Origin: Clusia tigrina | Lineage: Eukaryota > Arthropoda > Insecta > Diptera > Clusiidae | DNA: 64,000 bases | Direction of reading: 5' to 3' | Assembly: GCA_920105625.2 (NCBI GenBank) | Contig: OV050033.1 | Location: 15,644,001 to 15,708,000, forward strand | Shown here: piece by piece, positions 12,193-24,889 of the stretch | Position numbering within the stretch: position 1 is the first letter of the stretch | Layout: the number at the start of each line of letters is the position of its first letter | Program-made: the position numbers and the translations under genes | Notes under the pieces: generated by a model | The model's input: only the letters and a program-made list of their open reading frames with translations | Told to the model about the DNA's origin: nothing | The model's database searches: none

Positions 12193-13481
12193 CGAGGGCG
12201 GATTGATATTGAAGCTACCTAAGTAGGAAAAAAACATTTTTTTTTTTCAAAAACCATTTATTTCTCAACATAGTCTCCTTTTACTTCGACACACTTAGTA
12301 AGACGATATTCCAACTTTTTTATACCATCTGAATAGTACGATTTCGGGAACCCCTCAAAATACGCGTTAGTTTCGGTAATCACTTCTTCGTTTGAGATGA
12401 ATCTTTTTCCTGCGAGCCACTTTTTCAAGTTTGGAAACAGGAAAAAGTCACTAGCAGCTAAATCTGGACTCTAAGGTGGATGATTTACCAATTCGAAGTG
12501 TATTTCACGTAATTTTAGCATCGTATCCAATGCTGTGTGAACAGGTGCGTTGTCTTGAAGAAAGAGCATTTTTTTCTTCTTTAAATGTGGTCGTTTTTCC
12601 TTGATTGCATCTATCAATTGATCCAATAATGCACGATAATACTTTCCTGTGATTGTGGATCCTTTTTCAAGATAATCGATGAGCAATATTCCGTGTGCAT
12701 CCCAAAATACAGTGGCCATGGCCTTGCCAGCCGATTTCACTGCCTTCGCCTTCTTCGGAGCACTTCCACCAGCTTCCACCCATTGTTTCGATTGGTTTTT
12801 GGTTTCAGGTGTGTAGTGGTGGACCCACGTTTCATCAACAGTTATTAATCGACGCCAAAAATCAACAGGATTACGCTTTATCATGTCCAAACACCGCTGT
12901 GAAGTGGTCTGTCGAACTCGTTTTTGTTCGACACTGAGCAAACGCGGCACCCATCTTGCCGATAGCTTTTTCATATGCAAATGTTCATGCAAAATATTGA
13001 ACACACGTTCATATGATATGTTTACCATTTCAACAATCTCACGCAACTTGACTCGGCGATCATTCATAACGATATCGAGGATTTTTTTGATATTTTCTTC
13101 AGTAACCACCTCTTTTGGCCTTCCTGTTGATGGTATTGTTGCAGTGCTTGTTCGGCCGCGTTTAAATTCAGGAATCCCATATTTTACCATGTAATCTGAC
13201 GGAGCAGACTCACCGTAATGTTTATCGAGCTTTTCTTTTGTCTCTTTCGCCGTTTTCCCTTTCAAATAATAGTGTTTAATCACTGCACGAAATTCGCAAT
13301 TTTCCATTTTTCAAGAAACACAAAAGTTGCTTACTTCAAACGACTACAACAAATAAACTAATCGATGAATTTGGGTGAAATTTTAACAGCTGACGTTTGA
13401 CAGATCGCAATTTCTAAAAAAAAGGTTTTGTGTTTGTGCTGCCATCTAGCGCTAGGTAGCTTCAATATCAATCCGCCCTCG
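12193..13481 (-). mobile_element. mariner transposon copy 1 (1289 bp)
   Basis: Perfect 29-bp terminal inverted repeats (starting CGAGGGCGGATTGATATTG) bound the element, and TA target duplications flank it at 12191-12192 and 13482-13483. The single long frame is a DD34D mariner transposase on the minus strand. From memory of the family the translation is closest to irritans-type mariners (Himar-like), but the TIR differs from theirs. The transposase carries one in-frame stop, so the copy is probably not autonomous although both ends look intact. Confidence 0.96.
12258..13307 (-). pseudogene. mariner DD34D transposase, one premature stop
   Basis: This would be a 349-residue cut-and-paste transposase. 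Residues 1-278 are open: an N-terminal helix-turn-helix DNA-binding region (about 1-112), a GRP motif at 62-64, the linker motif WVPRLL at 119-124, the first catalytic Asp at 158 in TVDETW and the second at 252 in LQDNAPVH. An in-frame TAG at 12471-12473 (codon 279) replaces the usual Tyr just before SPDLAASDFF. The third catalytic Asp (287, 34 residues after the second) and the C-terminus remain readable beyond the stop to a TAA at 12258-12260. Apart from that stop the frame is intact. The same stop is present in copy 2. Without readthrough the product lacks the third Asp and should be inactive. Confidence 0.93.
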
Positions 13482-14555
13482 TAACTATATGAGCAGTGAC
13501 TCTACAATTCGCATGCAGTCTGACATCCGTGCAAAATTTCTCTACGAGCATCTTAGGCAGCAAACAAGATTCAATGAGGAAATTTGCTATGAGAGTGCAG
13601 ATTGTAAATAACGCTCATTGGACAGATGTTTGGGTGACTGGACCATGTTTCTTTCGAGCAAGTGTCTTGAAGTGATGGGAATGATTGGGTAAAACTTGGT
13701 GTGGTCTATCGAAAAAAAAGATAAGCGTATCTAGCGTACAATAGCAAGTACAAGAAGAAGCCTAGTTCTATACAACTATAAAGATCATTTGGAGTACATT
13801 TTATATTGATGTGGAATGACACTCTTCGTTCAATCTATTCGCAATATGTGGTCATTAGTGTGAGCTACAAGTAAATCCCCGCCTATAAAATATATGGTTT
13901 AGAGAATTTTTTACTCAGATATAGTTTATTATCCTATTTTCTAAAACAATTGCAAGAAACTTTGAGAAAGTTTGAGTTTGAGTCTCCAATTATACGTGAT
14001 AATAAAAAATTTACAAAATTTCCAATAGATATACGTAAGTTCGGGTATGAGAAGCCTAAATGAGGGGATACTAAAGTCATTATGCACCCCGTCTCATATC
14101 TTTGATTCCTGAATACTCGTACTACTACTACTACTTTCACATGACTCTCCATTTCTGGCCCCTCTCCAGTGGAGCTCTTCTTGATTCATGTACTCCACCA
14201 TTCTGTGCTTGATTTACTGCCAGCGGCTAACTCTTAAGACCATTGTGGTGGGCTGGTCTTACGCTTTAATATCGCACAGCATATTTTTCTTGTATATTAA
14301 TTCTTTTTTTATGATTTCTCCGTTATCATTACGCAACCATCAACAATTCATGGCACAGTTGCCCCCCGCTCTCGGCGATTCTTGATAACTGCGACAAGTC
14401 TTGTTTCTCCATGATTTGCACCTTTGCAATGAGGATGGCGTACCCGCTCGCTCTGTTGTTGTCAAGCTACTTTGGGGTCCAGCAATACTCTTTTTTAATT
14501 TTCTAACTTCATAAATTTCGATGTTATCCTTTAAGTTTTATTGCCAGCAGAAGAA

Positions 14556-14589
14556 CAGCAACAACAACAACAACAACAACAACAACAAC
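14556..14589. repeat. (CAA)n microsatellite
   Basis: Uninterrupted CAA repeat after an initial CAG. This motif is frequent throughout the window. Confidence 0.95.
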
Positions 14590-14914
14590 GAGGGGCAAGC
14601 AAGCGAATGAACTCATTAATTACGTTAGGTTGGAAAAAGTCCTTCTAACATCGGGCTGGGGAAGTGTGTGTCATATCCGTGAGCAGCTTTGGCGGGTTGA
14701 CTGCGTACCTCTGTGTATTTGCGCGTGGTGTCGTTGGTTGAAAATCCTCGCGAGAAAACGGTTAAAAGGACATGTTTAATGTTTTGTTGTTAAGCCATAA
14801 ACGTGAAACAGCAAAAATGCGTTTGTAACTGCGTTTTAGAGACTGAATGACACACAATTTTCCTCCTTTTTCTGTTGGTTGTGTATTGGACTTATATATG
14901 TGTGTGTGGGCTAC

Positions 14915-14943
14915 AGTGTGTGTTTGTGTGTGTGTGTGTGTGC
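14915..14943. repeat. (TG)n microsatellite
   Basis: TG dinucleotide run with one TTT interruption. Confidence 0.9.
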
Positions 14944-16287
14944 GTACTTCAGAGCGATAAAAAGCTGAGACGACAAAAACATAAATGCGCATTTTTTCGT
15001 TTGTTGTTACTTCATTGTTTTTCTGCTGCTGCCACTGCCACCTTTTTTTTATTTATTGTTTTTGATGTTTAACAACGTTGTAAAAAGCAGCTTCATTAAA
15101 AAGTGCGCTCCTAACATGAACATTAATACCCGCACCAAAGCGAAGGCAAGGGAAAAAGTGTCATTGTTGTTGTTGTTTTTGTTGTTGTTTTTGTTGTTGA
15201 TTTTTGTAGGTGCTGTCAAAAATACCAAAAAGCATTTTTAATGAAATAAGCACTTAGTCTGCGCTCCCTTCATGGGCCCCTCCGGGGTGCTGTGGCAGCG
15301 CTTATGACGCCACTCTTGCTTCTTCTGCAACACTCTGGCGCTTCCGTTTATTGCATTTGCTATGTTTCAGTGTGGCTGCGTCGGGGTAAGTTTTGGCAGG
15401 GCGAGGTTTAAGTGCATGTGAGAGGAAGTTTATAATTCATCAAAATCATCATCAGCATCAAATGTTGCCAGCGTCATTGTCGCTATCGTTATTGCCATCA
15501 CTGAAAAGCGCCGTTGTGTACTTTATTACCAATACACCAATACAAAGACAATGTATCACTCTTTATACACTTGTGGGTGCATGTGTGGCTGTGTGCTTGC
15601 ATGGCAAATAGGGCAAAAACTGTAAGTAATTGTCCTTAATTATAATGGCCGTACTTATTTTGAAGCACCAGAAGGTTAAATTTGTAAGTGGCACTGATGG
15701 AAAGCGCATAAAGTGAGATAAATGAGTGGGTAACTACTGCCAGGAGCTGCTGTCATGCGGACCATGAACACATGCTCTCGAGATTTCTTTGGTTTTATTT
15801 TCAGTGTAGTTATTTTTTTGCCACACTTCTCTGGCACACAGAAGGCCTCTTATGCTTGAGTGGTATTTTTTCCGACCTTAAAAGGATAATTTGTCAGATG
15901 ATATCATAATTAATCACCCAAGAAGTAAAATCGATACCAAAGGGCGATGAGATAATATCTGCATGTGATACTTGTACTAATTAAATTGTGTATCTTCTGT
16001 TTGTGGATACATGGTTATATGGTGACGTGCCTATGTCTACATATGTGAGTGATAATCAGAGAAAATTTTCGAAAGTTGTTAATTAAAAACAGATCAGTAA
16101 AAGGAGAACAGAGTTCGGCTGCAGTGGGAATCATTGCTGGGATTCGCAGCTAAAGAAAACTGAATCTCCTGCGAAATTACTATAAAACTTTTTTTTTTCT
16201 TTGTAGGTTTTGGGTTTTGAATGGAATAATACATAATTATAACATAATAAATTCCCGAATAGAGGACAATTAGAAATCGTACTCTAG

Positions 16288-16447
16288 TAGTGTGGGGTAT
16301 CCTTCAAGTCTACTGATTTTCGTTGTATTACTCGTATGTTGCAATTCTTTCAGAGCACTACTCTACATTTAGTAGAATAGTGTGGGGTATCCTTCAAGTC
16401 TACTGATTTTCGTTGTATTACTCGTATGTTGCAATTCTGTCAGAGCA
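16288..16447. repeat. 90-bp direct duplication (70 bp nearly identical)
   Basis: A 70-bp segment beginning TAGTGTGGGGTATCCTTCAA recurs at 16378-16447, offset exactly 90 bp, with one visible substitution (TTCTTTCAGAG against TTCTGTCAGAG). The intervening 20 bp contains CTACTCTACATTTAGTAGAA, itself a partial inverted repeat. Confidence 0.93.
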
Positions 16448-19400
16448 TCAGAAAAGCATGCCGAGTAGGATGTAGCTAAATAAGTTGGTGCCTTGATTGC
16501 TTTATTACTATGACGATGTAGTTGGATGAACCGTAACTATTCAAAACCAAGAATTTTACATATCTCAAATTAACTATGTAAGGATATGGGCGAAGTTTAC
16601 TTCCGGATTGGTTGCAGTATCCAACAAATTGCTGAGTGGTACCGGAAAAGGGCTCTATAGAATTAGTCAGTAATATTAACTCTGATTGAAGTGAGATTTT
16701 TAATAGTACCTTGATATACTGTAGTGACATACCCGTAGCTTATAAAATTCCGCAACAACCGAGGTTAATTTTAAAACCAAGTGCAACTCAGCATGCTTTT
16801 TGTGTTGACAGAAGAGCAGCACAAGAGTGGATTAAGTGTATCAATGCCTTCACTGGAGGCATATACTTTGCTCACGTTTCTATCTAAGTTTCTGTTGACT
16901 TCGAGTTTCAAGGCTATGGCTGAGTTCTCTGAAGTCCTGTAAGCAATATTAATTTTTGATTACCTTCCACCTTCACCATCCCACACACTACTTCCTACGC
17001 TCAATTATTAATAAAACTCACATTCCCACCTGTCTGCATTGCAATCTATTTTCAATAATGTAAAAATCCACAGCAGTGCTCGCTCAAGGAATCTCATAAT
17101 CATACAAAAAGGGTCTCATATGGTCCTTAATTTTATCATAAGATATGGCAAGAAATGAATGAAATTTATGCTGTGCCGTCTTTTCTATAAAGCGAAGGTG
17201 ATGACAGGACGAAGATGATGAAATAAATTTAAGGCTAAACAAAAAAAGAGCGAAAACTGAAATGAAAAATACAAAAGTGGCGAAGACGAAGAAGGAGCAA
17301 AGGAGAACATGTGCGCTGCAGTAGGATAGCAGCAAAGCAGCAAACTTTGATAATATCCTGTTGCGTGGGAATTAGCTGCCTTTATTTTATTATGCTCCCA
17401 CACACACACACATCGACAAACACACGCATGTATGCACCTATCACTATAGAGCGGTATGTGCAGACATAAGACTGGCGGCGTGTGTGCGTTCCTTTGCATG
17501 TGCGAAGAAGAAGTCATATAAAACTGCAAAATGAGAACAGAGCAGCAGAAAAAAAGCGAAAAGTTTTAACACAAAAGTGGAACTTTTTTGTTGCTCTTAT
17601 TAAAAAAACTTAGTGCGAAGGATACGCGGCATTAGAGGAGCACAGTGTTCGCCTACGAGGACACGGCTCCCCGCTCCAATGCAGCGGGCAACTTTGAATT
17701 TTTTCATATTTCGTTTTTTTCTGTGAATACGAACGAAACGCTTTGCCCGGAAGTCTCGCAGCGCGGTTGCAATGCAGCCAACTAACGAAGCATTAAATTG
17801 AAAATACTGCAGCTTTTTTCAGTTGAAATAAAGAGAGAGAGTGGATTAAGCGCTTGCTTCCCACTCAATAGTCCAGTCAACTGAGCTGAAATCGAATATA
17901 ACTTTATTCAAAGTTTGAACGGGGAGGGAACTGCGCCACATTCCATTTGAACGTTTACTCACGCCACATTTAATCAATTAGAATTAAAATTGAAATAAAA
18001 AGTGCTTAACAAACAATTTGAAAATTGTCTTGCACGGAGCTGGCGTGTGCGAGCTGTGTGCAAGCCGCTCCCTGCTATAAATGTGAACCGAATTAATTTC
18101 CCCTTTAATGTGGCTTAATTTCATTTCATTGCTTTGGTAACATTCAACATTCCATCTTCTATCCACGCACGCCACACTGACATGGAAACCCTTGCACGCA
18201 CGCACACAAAGACACATACACACAGGCACTCATGCTTCGCCACATACACGCTCCAGCACAATCAGGAGCAATTTTTTTAAATTAAATACCTAAAACTCAA
18301 TTTCTGCTCTAATTCGCTACATTTGCCCCCACCCCGCTGCTAACTTCGTTCGGAACATTCTTCTGCGTATACTCCTCTTCATCCCTGAGCTCATCCTGCT
18401 CATTCGCCTCGTGCAGTTATCCTTGTATTAACTTCCTTTTGGCCCATTTTGTTGATGACAATGTTCAAAGACAAATTCTGTGGAAATTCTTTTGGCAGTT
18501 TTGAGCAATCAAAGCATTTTTCCCCAAAAAACCCTCGCACAGCACGGAGCTAAGCAGTTCAGTGCGGCTCATATGTTAACCCTTTCTTGCTCGTTTATAG
18601 ACGCTGCTGCTGGCGCTGCTTCTGCTGCCACTTTTAAATGGTTTCTTCTGCGTTTGCCGTTTGCCTCTGTTAGAATGTTGCACAAATGGCAAATCGCATA
18701 TCTTTGCGCATTAGAAAACACTCGCACATTCTCGCTCAAGCGTCACTGATGTGCTTCTGTGCTTCTGTGGTGCCGTGCTTCTGTGCTCCTGCGTCAATAT
18801 CCCTGCCTGGCCTGGCCTGGCCTGGTGCGCCTGTATGCGTCCGTACGCCGCTTGGTTGCTGTAGCAATTAAGTTGCGCATGTAAAAGGGCGGCATGTAAT
18901 GTGTCTGCTTTCTTTTTTTCGCCCCTTTTCTCTTTTAAACTTGAAAAAAACCAGCAATAAAAAGGTAGTAAACGCTGGATTTGAGTACGCTATAAACGTC
19001 ATTAGTACATTTTCTTACTTATCTTGATTTAGCTTTGTAAAAGTTTTCCTTTTTTACTGTATCCCTTTCGAGAAACATGCAATGAAAATTTGTTTTATAA
19101 AAAAACTCCGCTGTTAAAGTTGAGTCCTTGGTAGAGGATACAAAAAACTCAGCACAAGAAAAAAGCTTGCTCCCTACCAACCCTATTCAATTAAAAAAGG
19201 CATTCGAAGAAAAATTTGCCGTGGTACGCCAGTTTATTGATTTTTGTGGTATTATTCAAACCGAAACTCTGCTTTGATGAATTTATAGTGTGTAGCACGC
19301 AAAAAAGGTAACGGAAGAAAACTGTAAAAGGAACGTTATACAAATCAGAACGAAAGTTTGTCATTTCATTCGTTGGATATTGAAACATTTTCAATTTAAA

Positions 19401-20354
19401 GTTTGAAGTACAAGAAAATCTCTGACTGTGACTGTTTTTGTACCTCGGAGCCACGTTTTTCTGCAGCACACTGTATGTTAATTAAATATGCATTTCTTTT
19501 CAGCGCGTTGTGTTATAAGCCCTGAGGCTTAAGAGAATAAAATCAACTTTTCCAGCTTGTTACCAAAAAATAACCAAATTTATATATCGTGCGGCATAAT
19601 TTTAGGCGCAATTTGAAATTATTCTAAAGTCACACACATTTAAACTTAATAATTATGTAGCTTGGCTGCGTTGGAATACCAAACAAAGGAACTCATTCGG
19701 AGACTCTTCTATTTAGAAGTGAGTTTCCCTTGTGGACTTCCATTAGTGTGTCATATGTGAGTAGGCAGTGTGCTCATCTGGGGGTTACTTGTTGTAATAC
19801 CAAGCTTCCTAAGTATTCTGACAATTTCATCATAATGAACACTTTTCAGACGTGCCATTTTTAATGATATCTCACTTCACTGATTTGAATATATTTGTAC
19901 GGATGTTGATTGTATGATTGTACCTTCCGACCACAGTGCATGATGTCGCTTTGTCCCATTTGGGTTTATAGAAATAGGGGCTTTTATACCAATATATGCA
20001 GGCACAATATATTATAGGAGGAGACAATTAGGAATACAATTGGATGGAGTCTGGAAGAGTTTCTTTTTCTAATATTTTCAAGTTCTTTGCTAAAATCGTA
20101 AGAGTACTGAGAATTATAATTATTTTGTAATATCTCTGACTCGTTTGTTCTAAGCAGATCTTCTTTATTCACCATACGTTCTTCAATGTTAATAGTTTCT
20201 AACTACAATGTCCTCCAAAGTATGTGCACACCAGGGTTTTGTAGTATTTATTCCTTTAGAAGACAGAATAAGGCACTTTTTTTGCATTGCCATATTAATT
20301 TCAATCACCAAGATTGTCAAGTATAGAGAGAGGATACATGTACAAAACGAAAGG
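16448..20354. other. Noncoding stretch, no gene seen
   Basis: Contains CA runs (17399-17412), GA-rich sequence near 17832-17842 and GCCTGGCCTGG repeats near 18805-18822. Open frames (for example 17185-17529, 18480-18749, 19191-19469) have no recognisable domain. No RNA gene seen. Confidence 0.45.
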
Positions 20355-20867
20355 TAGAGTTAGCAGACAAGAAGAAAGTAATTCAACACTATAATAGTTG
20401 GTTCAGAAGTCTCTTTTCTATCCTTTAATAATTGTCAAATTGTTTCCAAGTTGATACTAAAGGAGACAAGAAGAAAGTAACTCGTCATTATCACAATTAG
20501 TTCAGACATCTTTTCTAATCCTTAATAACTGTCGAATTGTTTCCAAGTTGATACTAAAGGTAGAATAAACAGACAAGAAGAAAGTAATTTAACACTGTAG
20601 CAGTTGGTTCAGAAGTGTCGTTTCTACCCTTTAATAATTGTCAAATTGTTTCGAAGTTGATACTAAATGTAGAATAAGCAGACAAGAAGAGAGTAATTTA
20701 ACACTGTCGCAGTTGGTTCAGAAGCCTCCTTCCTACTCTTTAATAACTGTCCAATTGTATCCAAGGTAGAATAAGCAGACAAGAAGAAAGTAACTCATCG
20801 TTATCACAGTTAGTTCTTTTCAAATCCTTAATAACTGTCCAATTGTTTCCAAGTTGATACAAATGGT
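20355..20867. repeat. Tandem array, five ~97-109 bp units of two types
   Basis: Five units share CAAGAAG(A)AAAGTAA (about 20369, 20467, 20574, 20683, 20779) and a half containing TTTAATAATTGTCAAATTGT and CCAAGTTGATAC. Units 1, 3 and 4 continue with ACACT..AGTTGGTTCAGAAG (type A). Units 2 and 5 continue with TCGTTATCACA.TTAGTTC (type B). The order A-B-A-A-B suggests duplication of multi-unit blocks. No spacer or repeat structure of a CRISPR type, and no coding frame. Confidence 0.88.
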
Positions 20868-23800
20868 TTGGGCTTATCAACTGAATCTTTAGGGCCCTGC
20901 CTCTCACAGCTCTATCAATAATAATCATATGCTTCGGAGCAGAGTGCTCATGTGCATAACTGATGAGCTTTGTCATGTTAGCAATTCTGGCCTATATCCT
21001 AATTTCAATGGGAAGACTGTAGATTTCTGTAGAAATAAATGAGCAGTTTTAGTTAAATGGAAGAATGGTAGTTATGTGATAAACATGATTAAAAGAAAAT
21101 AACCCTCATGACATGCTTTAATTGAAGGAGCTTTACTTTTTGAAATGGTTGGCAGAGGAAGAGTTAAATTCTGCTGCAGACTGCCACCCTGTTAAAGGGT
21201 CTTGCTCAGACTTAAATAATAAGATTCATATGTGAGGAATATTTTCTTTCATAAATTTAAGATGAGAATTCAGAAAAGCACAATATACTCTTTCATTAGG
21301 AGATACAAATTAAGCCCTCGCAGGAGAAAGTGCTTTTCTGGTTAACTTTCGTAGCACAGATTGTAAATGGTTCCTGCTATGCCAGGACTGTAATTGATTC
21401 CTGATCGGCATACACTGATCATCAGCTCCAATGCCCATGCGAAGTAACAGCAAATGAGAACTAACCTAGAACTTACATTACGTTAGCATCAGCTAAAGAG
21501 AAAAAGGACTTTTTGTTGTCTTAACTCTACAAGTAGAAACACATCGGTTGGTGCGAGGCACAGCCTGCGACTCCACTGAGTCTACGGCAGAAGGTAACAG
21601 CACACTATCTCACGCTAAGCTTCAATAGTTTTGCCACGTTCTGCACGGGCTTTTATTATTTCCATGCTGTCTTTGGTTAAACAAATGAGTGTAGACATGA
21701 TCACATTAATTATCCATAGGCATACCGTCACAATGAACCAGTTTTCCACTTTCCGTCGAGTTTCTTTCTATTCACAACTGTCCCCCTCTCCTTCTAGTAT
21801 TCAAAGCGTAGATGTGATTATCGCATAAAGAGGATATTGCATACTTTCGACCGCATTAGCCACGAAATGGCGTGCACTTTCAGTTAGTGAGAAAGTTCAC
21901 AATAACCATCGATTTAATTACCAAGTTTGATTATTTATTAGGAAAAGTTTTAATTGCAAAAGAATTTTTTACAACCTTTTTATACAAACTTTTAAAATTT
22001 CTAATTACGATGACGTGAACTTTTCGAATGAGACCACTGAATAAATAATGAAAAATCAACAACAAAAAAATTTAAACAAAAACAATTCGAAGATTATGCA
22101 ATACACTCTCATGAATATGGTAAATTATTAAAGGACACGACTGAAATACGTGTCGCCGGAATGTCTGCAGGAGCAACTTAAATATTTTATGGCACTGCAA
22201 TAGGGCGCGCAAACAACAACAAGGAAAGTAGCAGGAATAGCACGCAGCATAACAAAGGCAACATTTATGATAAGATCAACAAAAATAGCTCAAGGTGTGT
22301 TGCCAATAAAACCAAATCTATAAGGAAAGTCGGTGTCTGTGTCTCCGCGGCTGTGTAAGCGTATATTTAACTATATGTGTGTGTGTGTGCTGTCTTATGG
22401 GTATGTATTTGTGTACTAGCAACAACAACAATGCGGCACACAAACAAGAAATAAAACTTTGTCCAATTCTTCCACCAATATCTGCTCCAACTTTAGACTA
22501 TAAAGTTTTTTCTTGTTTGCCTGAAAGTATGCTACGTAAATAATTGCCAAACATAAATAATACACACACACACACACACCCATGTATACTCCATATACAG
22601 ACTCAGCACAGAGTGAAGAAAATGCCAAGAGTAAAACGGAGGCACCAACTACTAAAAGTATGCCGAGAAAAATTTGTGTGAACTTTTTACAGCATATTTT
22701 CGTGCGCTTGCAGTATTGCCACTCTGTTTGAGTTTGTGTGTGTGTGTGTGTGTGTGTGAGTGTTTGAGCATATATACATATATTTTCTTTGTAGAAAATA
22801 TCCCAGCTTTGGGCGGTTTTTGTTGTGCTTTTTATTATTATTTTGTCTGTTTTTTCTTTCTTGTTGGTTATTCTTTATTTTTCCTGCTACTTAAATAGTT
22901 AAGATAAAAAATTGCTGCTGGCAAGAACACATGAGCCGTAAAGAGTGTGCAAATAATAGCACCAAGGGTAGGGGTATATATCTAAAAATAGGTCTTCACT
23001 GCTCTCCGACATCCAGTTCAATACCCAGTTGGTTGCCAATGGAGAATAAGAATAAAACGAACTGAAATACGTAATATGAAAATCACATTGGGGCGAAAAT
23101 TCTGAGGACAAAGTTTCGCCAGCAAGCAAGCCGGAGTATGAGAACGCCGCCTGAGAAGGAAAGGGGCGGGAAGTATTTTAAGAAGCACATAAATTATACG
23201 CTTTATGAGAAGTGTAATTTTTAGTTGTGGCATACTTTTGGGCACATAACGAATTTAAGGAATTGATAAATTTACTGTCGAAGGAAGTATGATTTACACA
23301 ATGGCTAAGAAAAATTTCAGCCAAAATGGATTTCAAAGTAACTGAAGTGGTCGTTTTGTTTTCAGGAGATCAGAACTATGCAAGAGTGTCACATGTAACC
23401 AATAGAAGTAGGCTGAGTGTTTATGGAAGGTGGTGAGTAGATCGCCAGATTGATATAAAAAGAAACAATAAAACACACAAAGGCTTCACTAATTGAAACA
23501 CACAAAAATTGAAGCATACTTTTAGGTGCTCACATGGTTCAAAGTTTCGTAAATGCAACAATCGCAATAAGAGGGTACTTGGCAAGTGATTTATGTAATT
23601 ATATGCATGATTATAACTCAAATACTCATTAACCACCCCATGAATCATCAGAATGAATCATCAGAGGTAATGATATATAAAATACATCCTCCTGACATCT
23701 TATATTGCAGTTTTGATACAAAATTATGTAAAAGAGGTTATAAACCGATGAATAAACTAAACACTTTGAAGCTCCTGAACCCTCTGTATCCTCTTTTGGT

Positions 23801-24889
23801 GGATAATGAGACACCTTTTGAGTTGAAGTAAGTCTTAAAATCCTGACTGACTACCAACGACAATTCCTTGCTCTAACTGCCTTCTAACTGCTGTACCTCA
23901 TTGGTCGAGCTCCAAACTCATGGCGGACATCAGGATCACACCAAAAAACAACAAAGCATTATTATTAAAACAAACATAATCAAAAATTTAATTAGAAAAT
24001 TCGCTCAAGAGTCCTCCTCCTCCACTTTGTTGTAATTAATTCCACACATTTTCGCGTTCAGCCGAATTTGCGTTGCAACAAAACTTTTGTTGTGGTTGCC
24101 CGTATTGTGTGTGTGGCACAATGTGAGAGCCTACAACAACTACGCCAGATTTGCCGTGGCTCTCGAGCCGTGTAGCATAAAACAATAGTTGCGCCAGCAG
24201 AAGTTTTTCCGTATGATGTGGCCTCGTTCGTCGTCTGGGCGAGTACATAAGTAGATGGTGCTGAACAATAACCACGCTTTCAATTGCAAATACAATAACA
24301 GCCGAACAACAGCAATTGTTGTAATGCTTTACAAACATCGTCAAAACATTTGTAAAAACCCAGGGGAAAAACAACAATGAACCCCCCAAAATAAAAAGAA
24401 CTGAAATGACAACAGGAAATATTGTGATAATAGTTTTTCCAAAGGATTTCATCCAGTTATGGTAAATAGGAGTGGTGGAATGCGCCACCGTGAACGAAAT
24501 TGTGCAATAGTTGTAAAGTCCTTTACACAAATAACCAGACTCATACGCATACATAATTGAGGCTAAAGAACCCCGGCAGGAAATGGCAACAAGTCTTTAG
24601 TTCGGTAACTCGAATACCGGCGACTAAATCAAATCCAGAGTGTTGCTAAAACAGGCGTAAGGTACTTACTGTAGCACAGTGTAGCTTCAGAGGGTGGTGT
24701 AGATATAAAGAGGGTGGTGTTGTTTAGAAGTAGATACTGCCAACAAAATTTTGTTTGCTAACGAAAGAAAACACAGAACAAAAAGGAGGGGATTAGTAAA
24801 ATTGTCCTGTACCTACAAGCAGTTTGTTCCGGGAAAATATCTTGGTAGTCTAGTATTAATCTTGAGAGTTTTTGATGGATCTAATAGTG
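20868..24889. other. Noncoding stretch with microsatellites, no gene seen
   Basis: TG runs at 22375-22389 and 22735-22759 and a CA run at 22561-22580. A 172-codon minus-strand open frame at 24036-24554 is the longest non-transposon frame in the window, but it shows no known domain and is Val/Leu/Cys-rich from TTG-type repeats; I do not call it a gene. Confidence 0.4.
22735..22759. repeat. (TG)n microsatellite
   Basis: About 12 TG dinucleotides. Confidence 0.95.

Larger units (their letters stand above)
13484..16287. other. Noncoding stretch with microsatellites, no gene seen
   Basis: Holds a CAA run (14556-14589), a TG run (14915-14943) and TTG-rich sequence near 15165-15200. No coding content is recognised on either strand. 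Confidence 0.45.

Noticed and set aside
20355..20867. Possible CRISPR-like regular array
   Set aside because: Units are long, diverged and contiguous, without unique spacers; the genome is eukaryotic.
24036..24554. 172-codon minus-strand open frame, the longest outside transposons
   Set aside because: No recognisable domain or family, hydrophobic/Val/Cys runs from TTG-type repeats, no convincing start or splice context. Length is compatible with chance in 64 kb.
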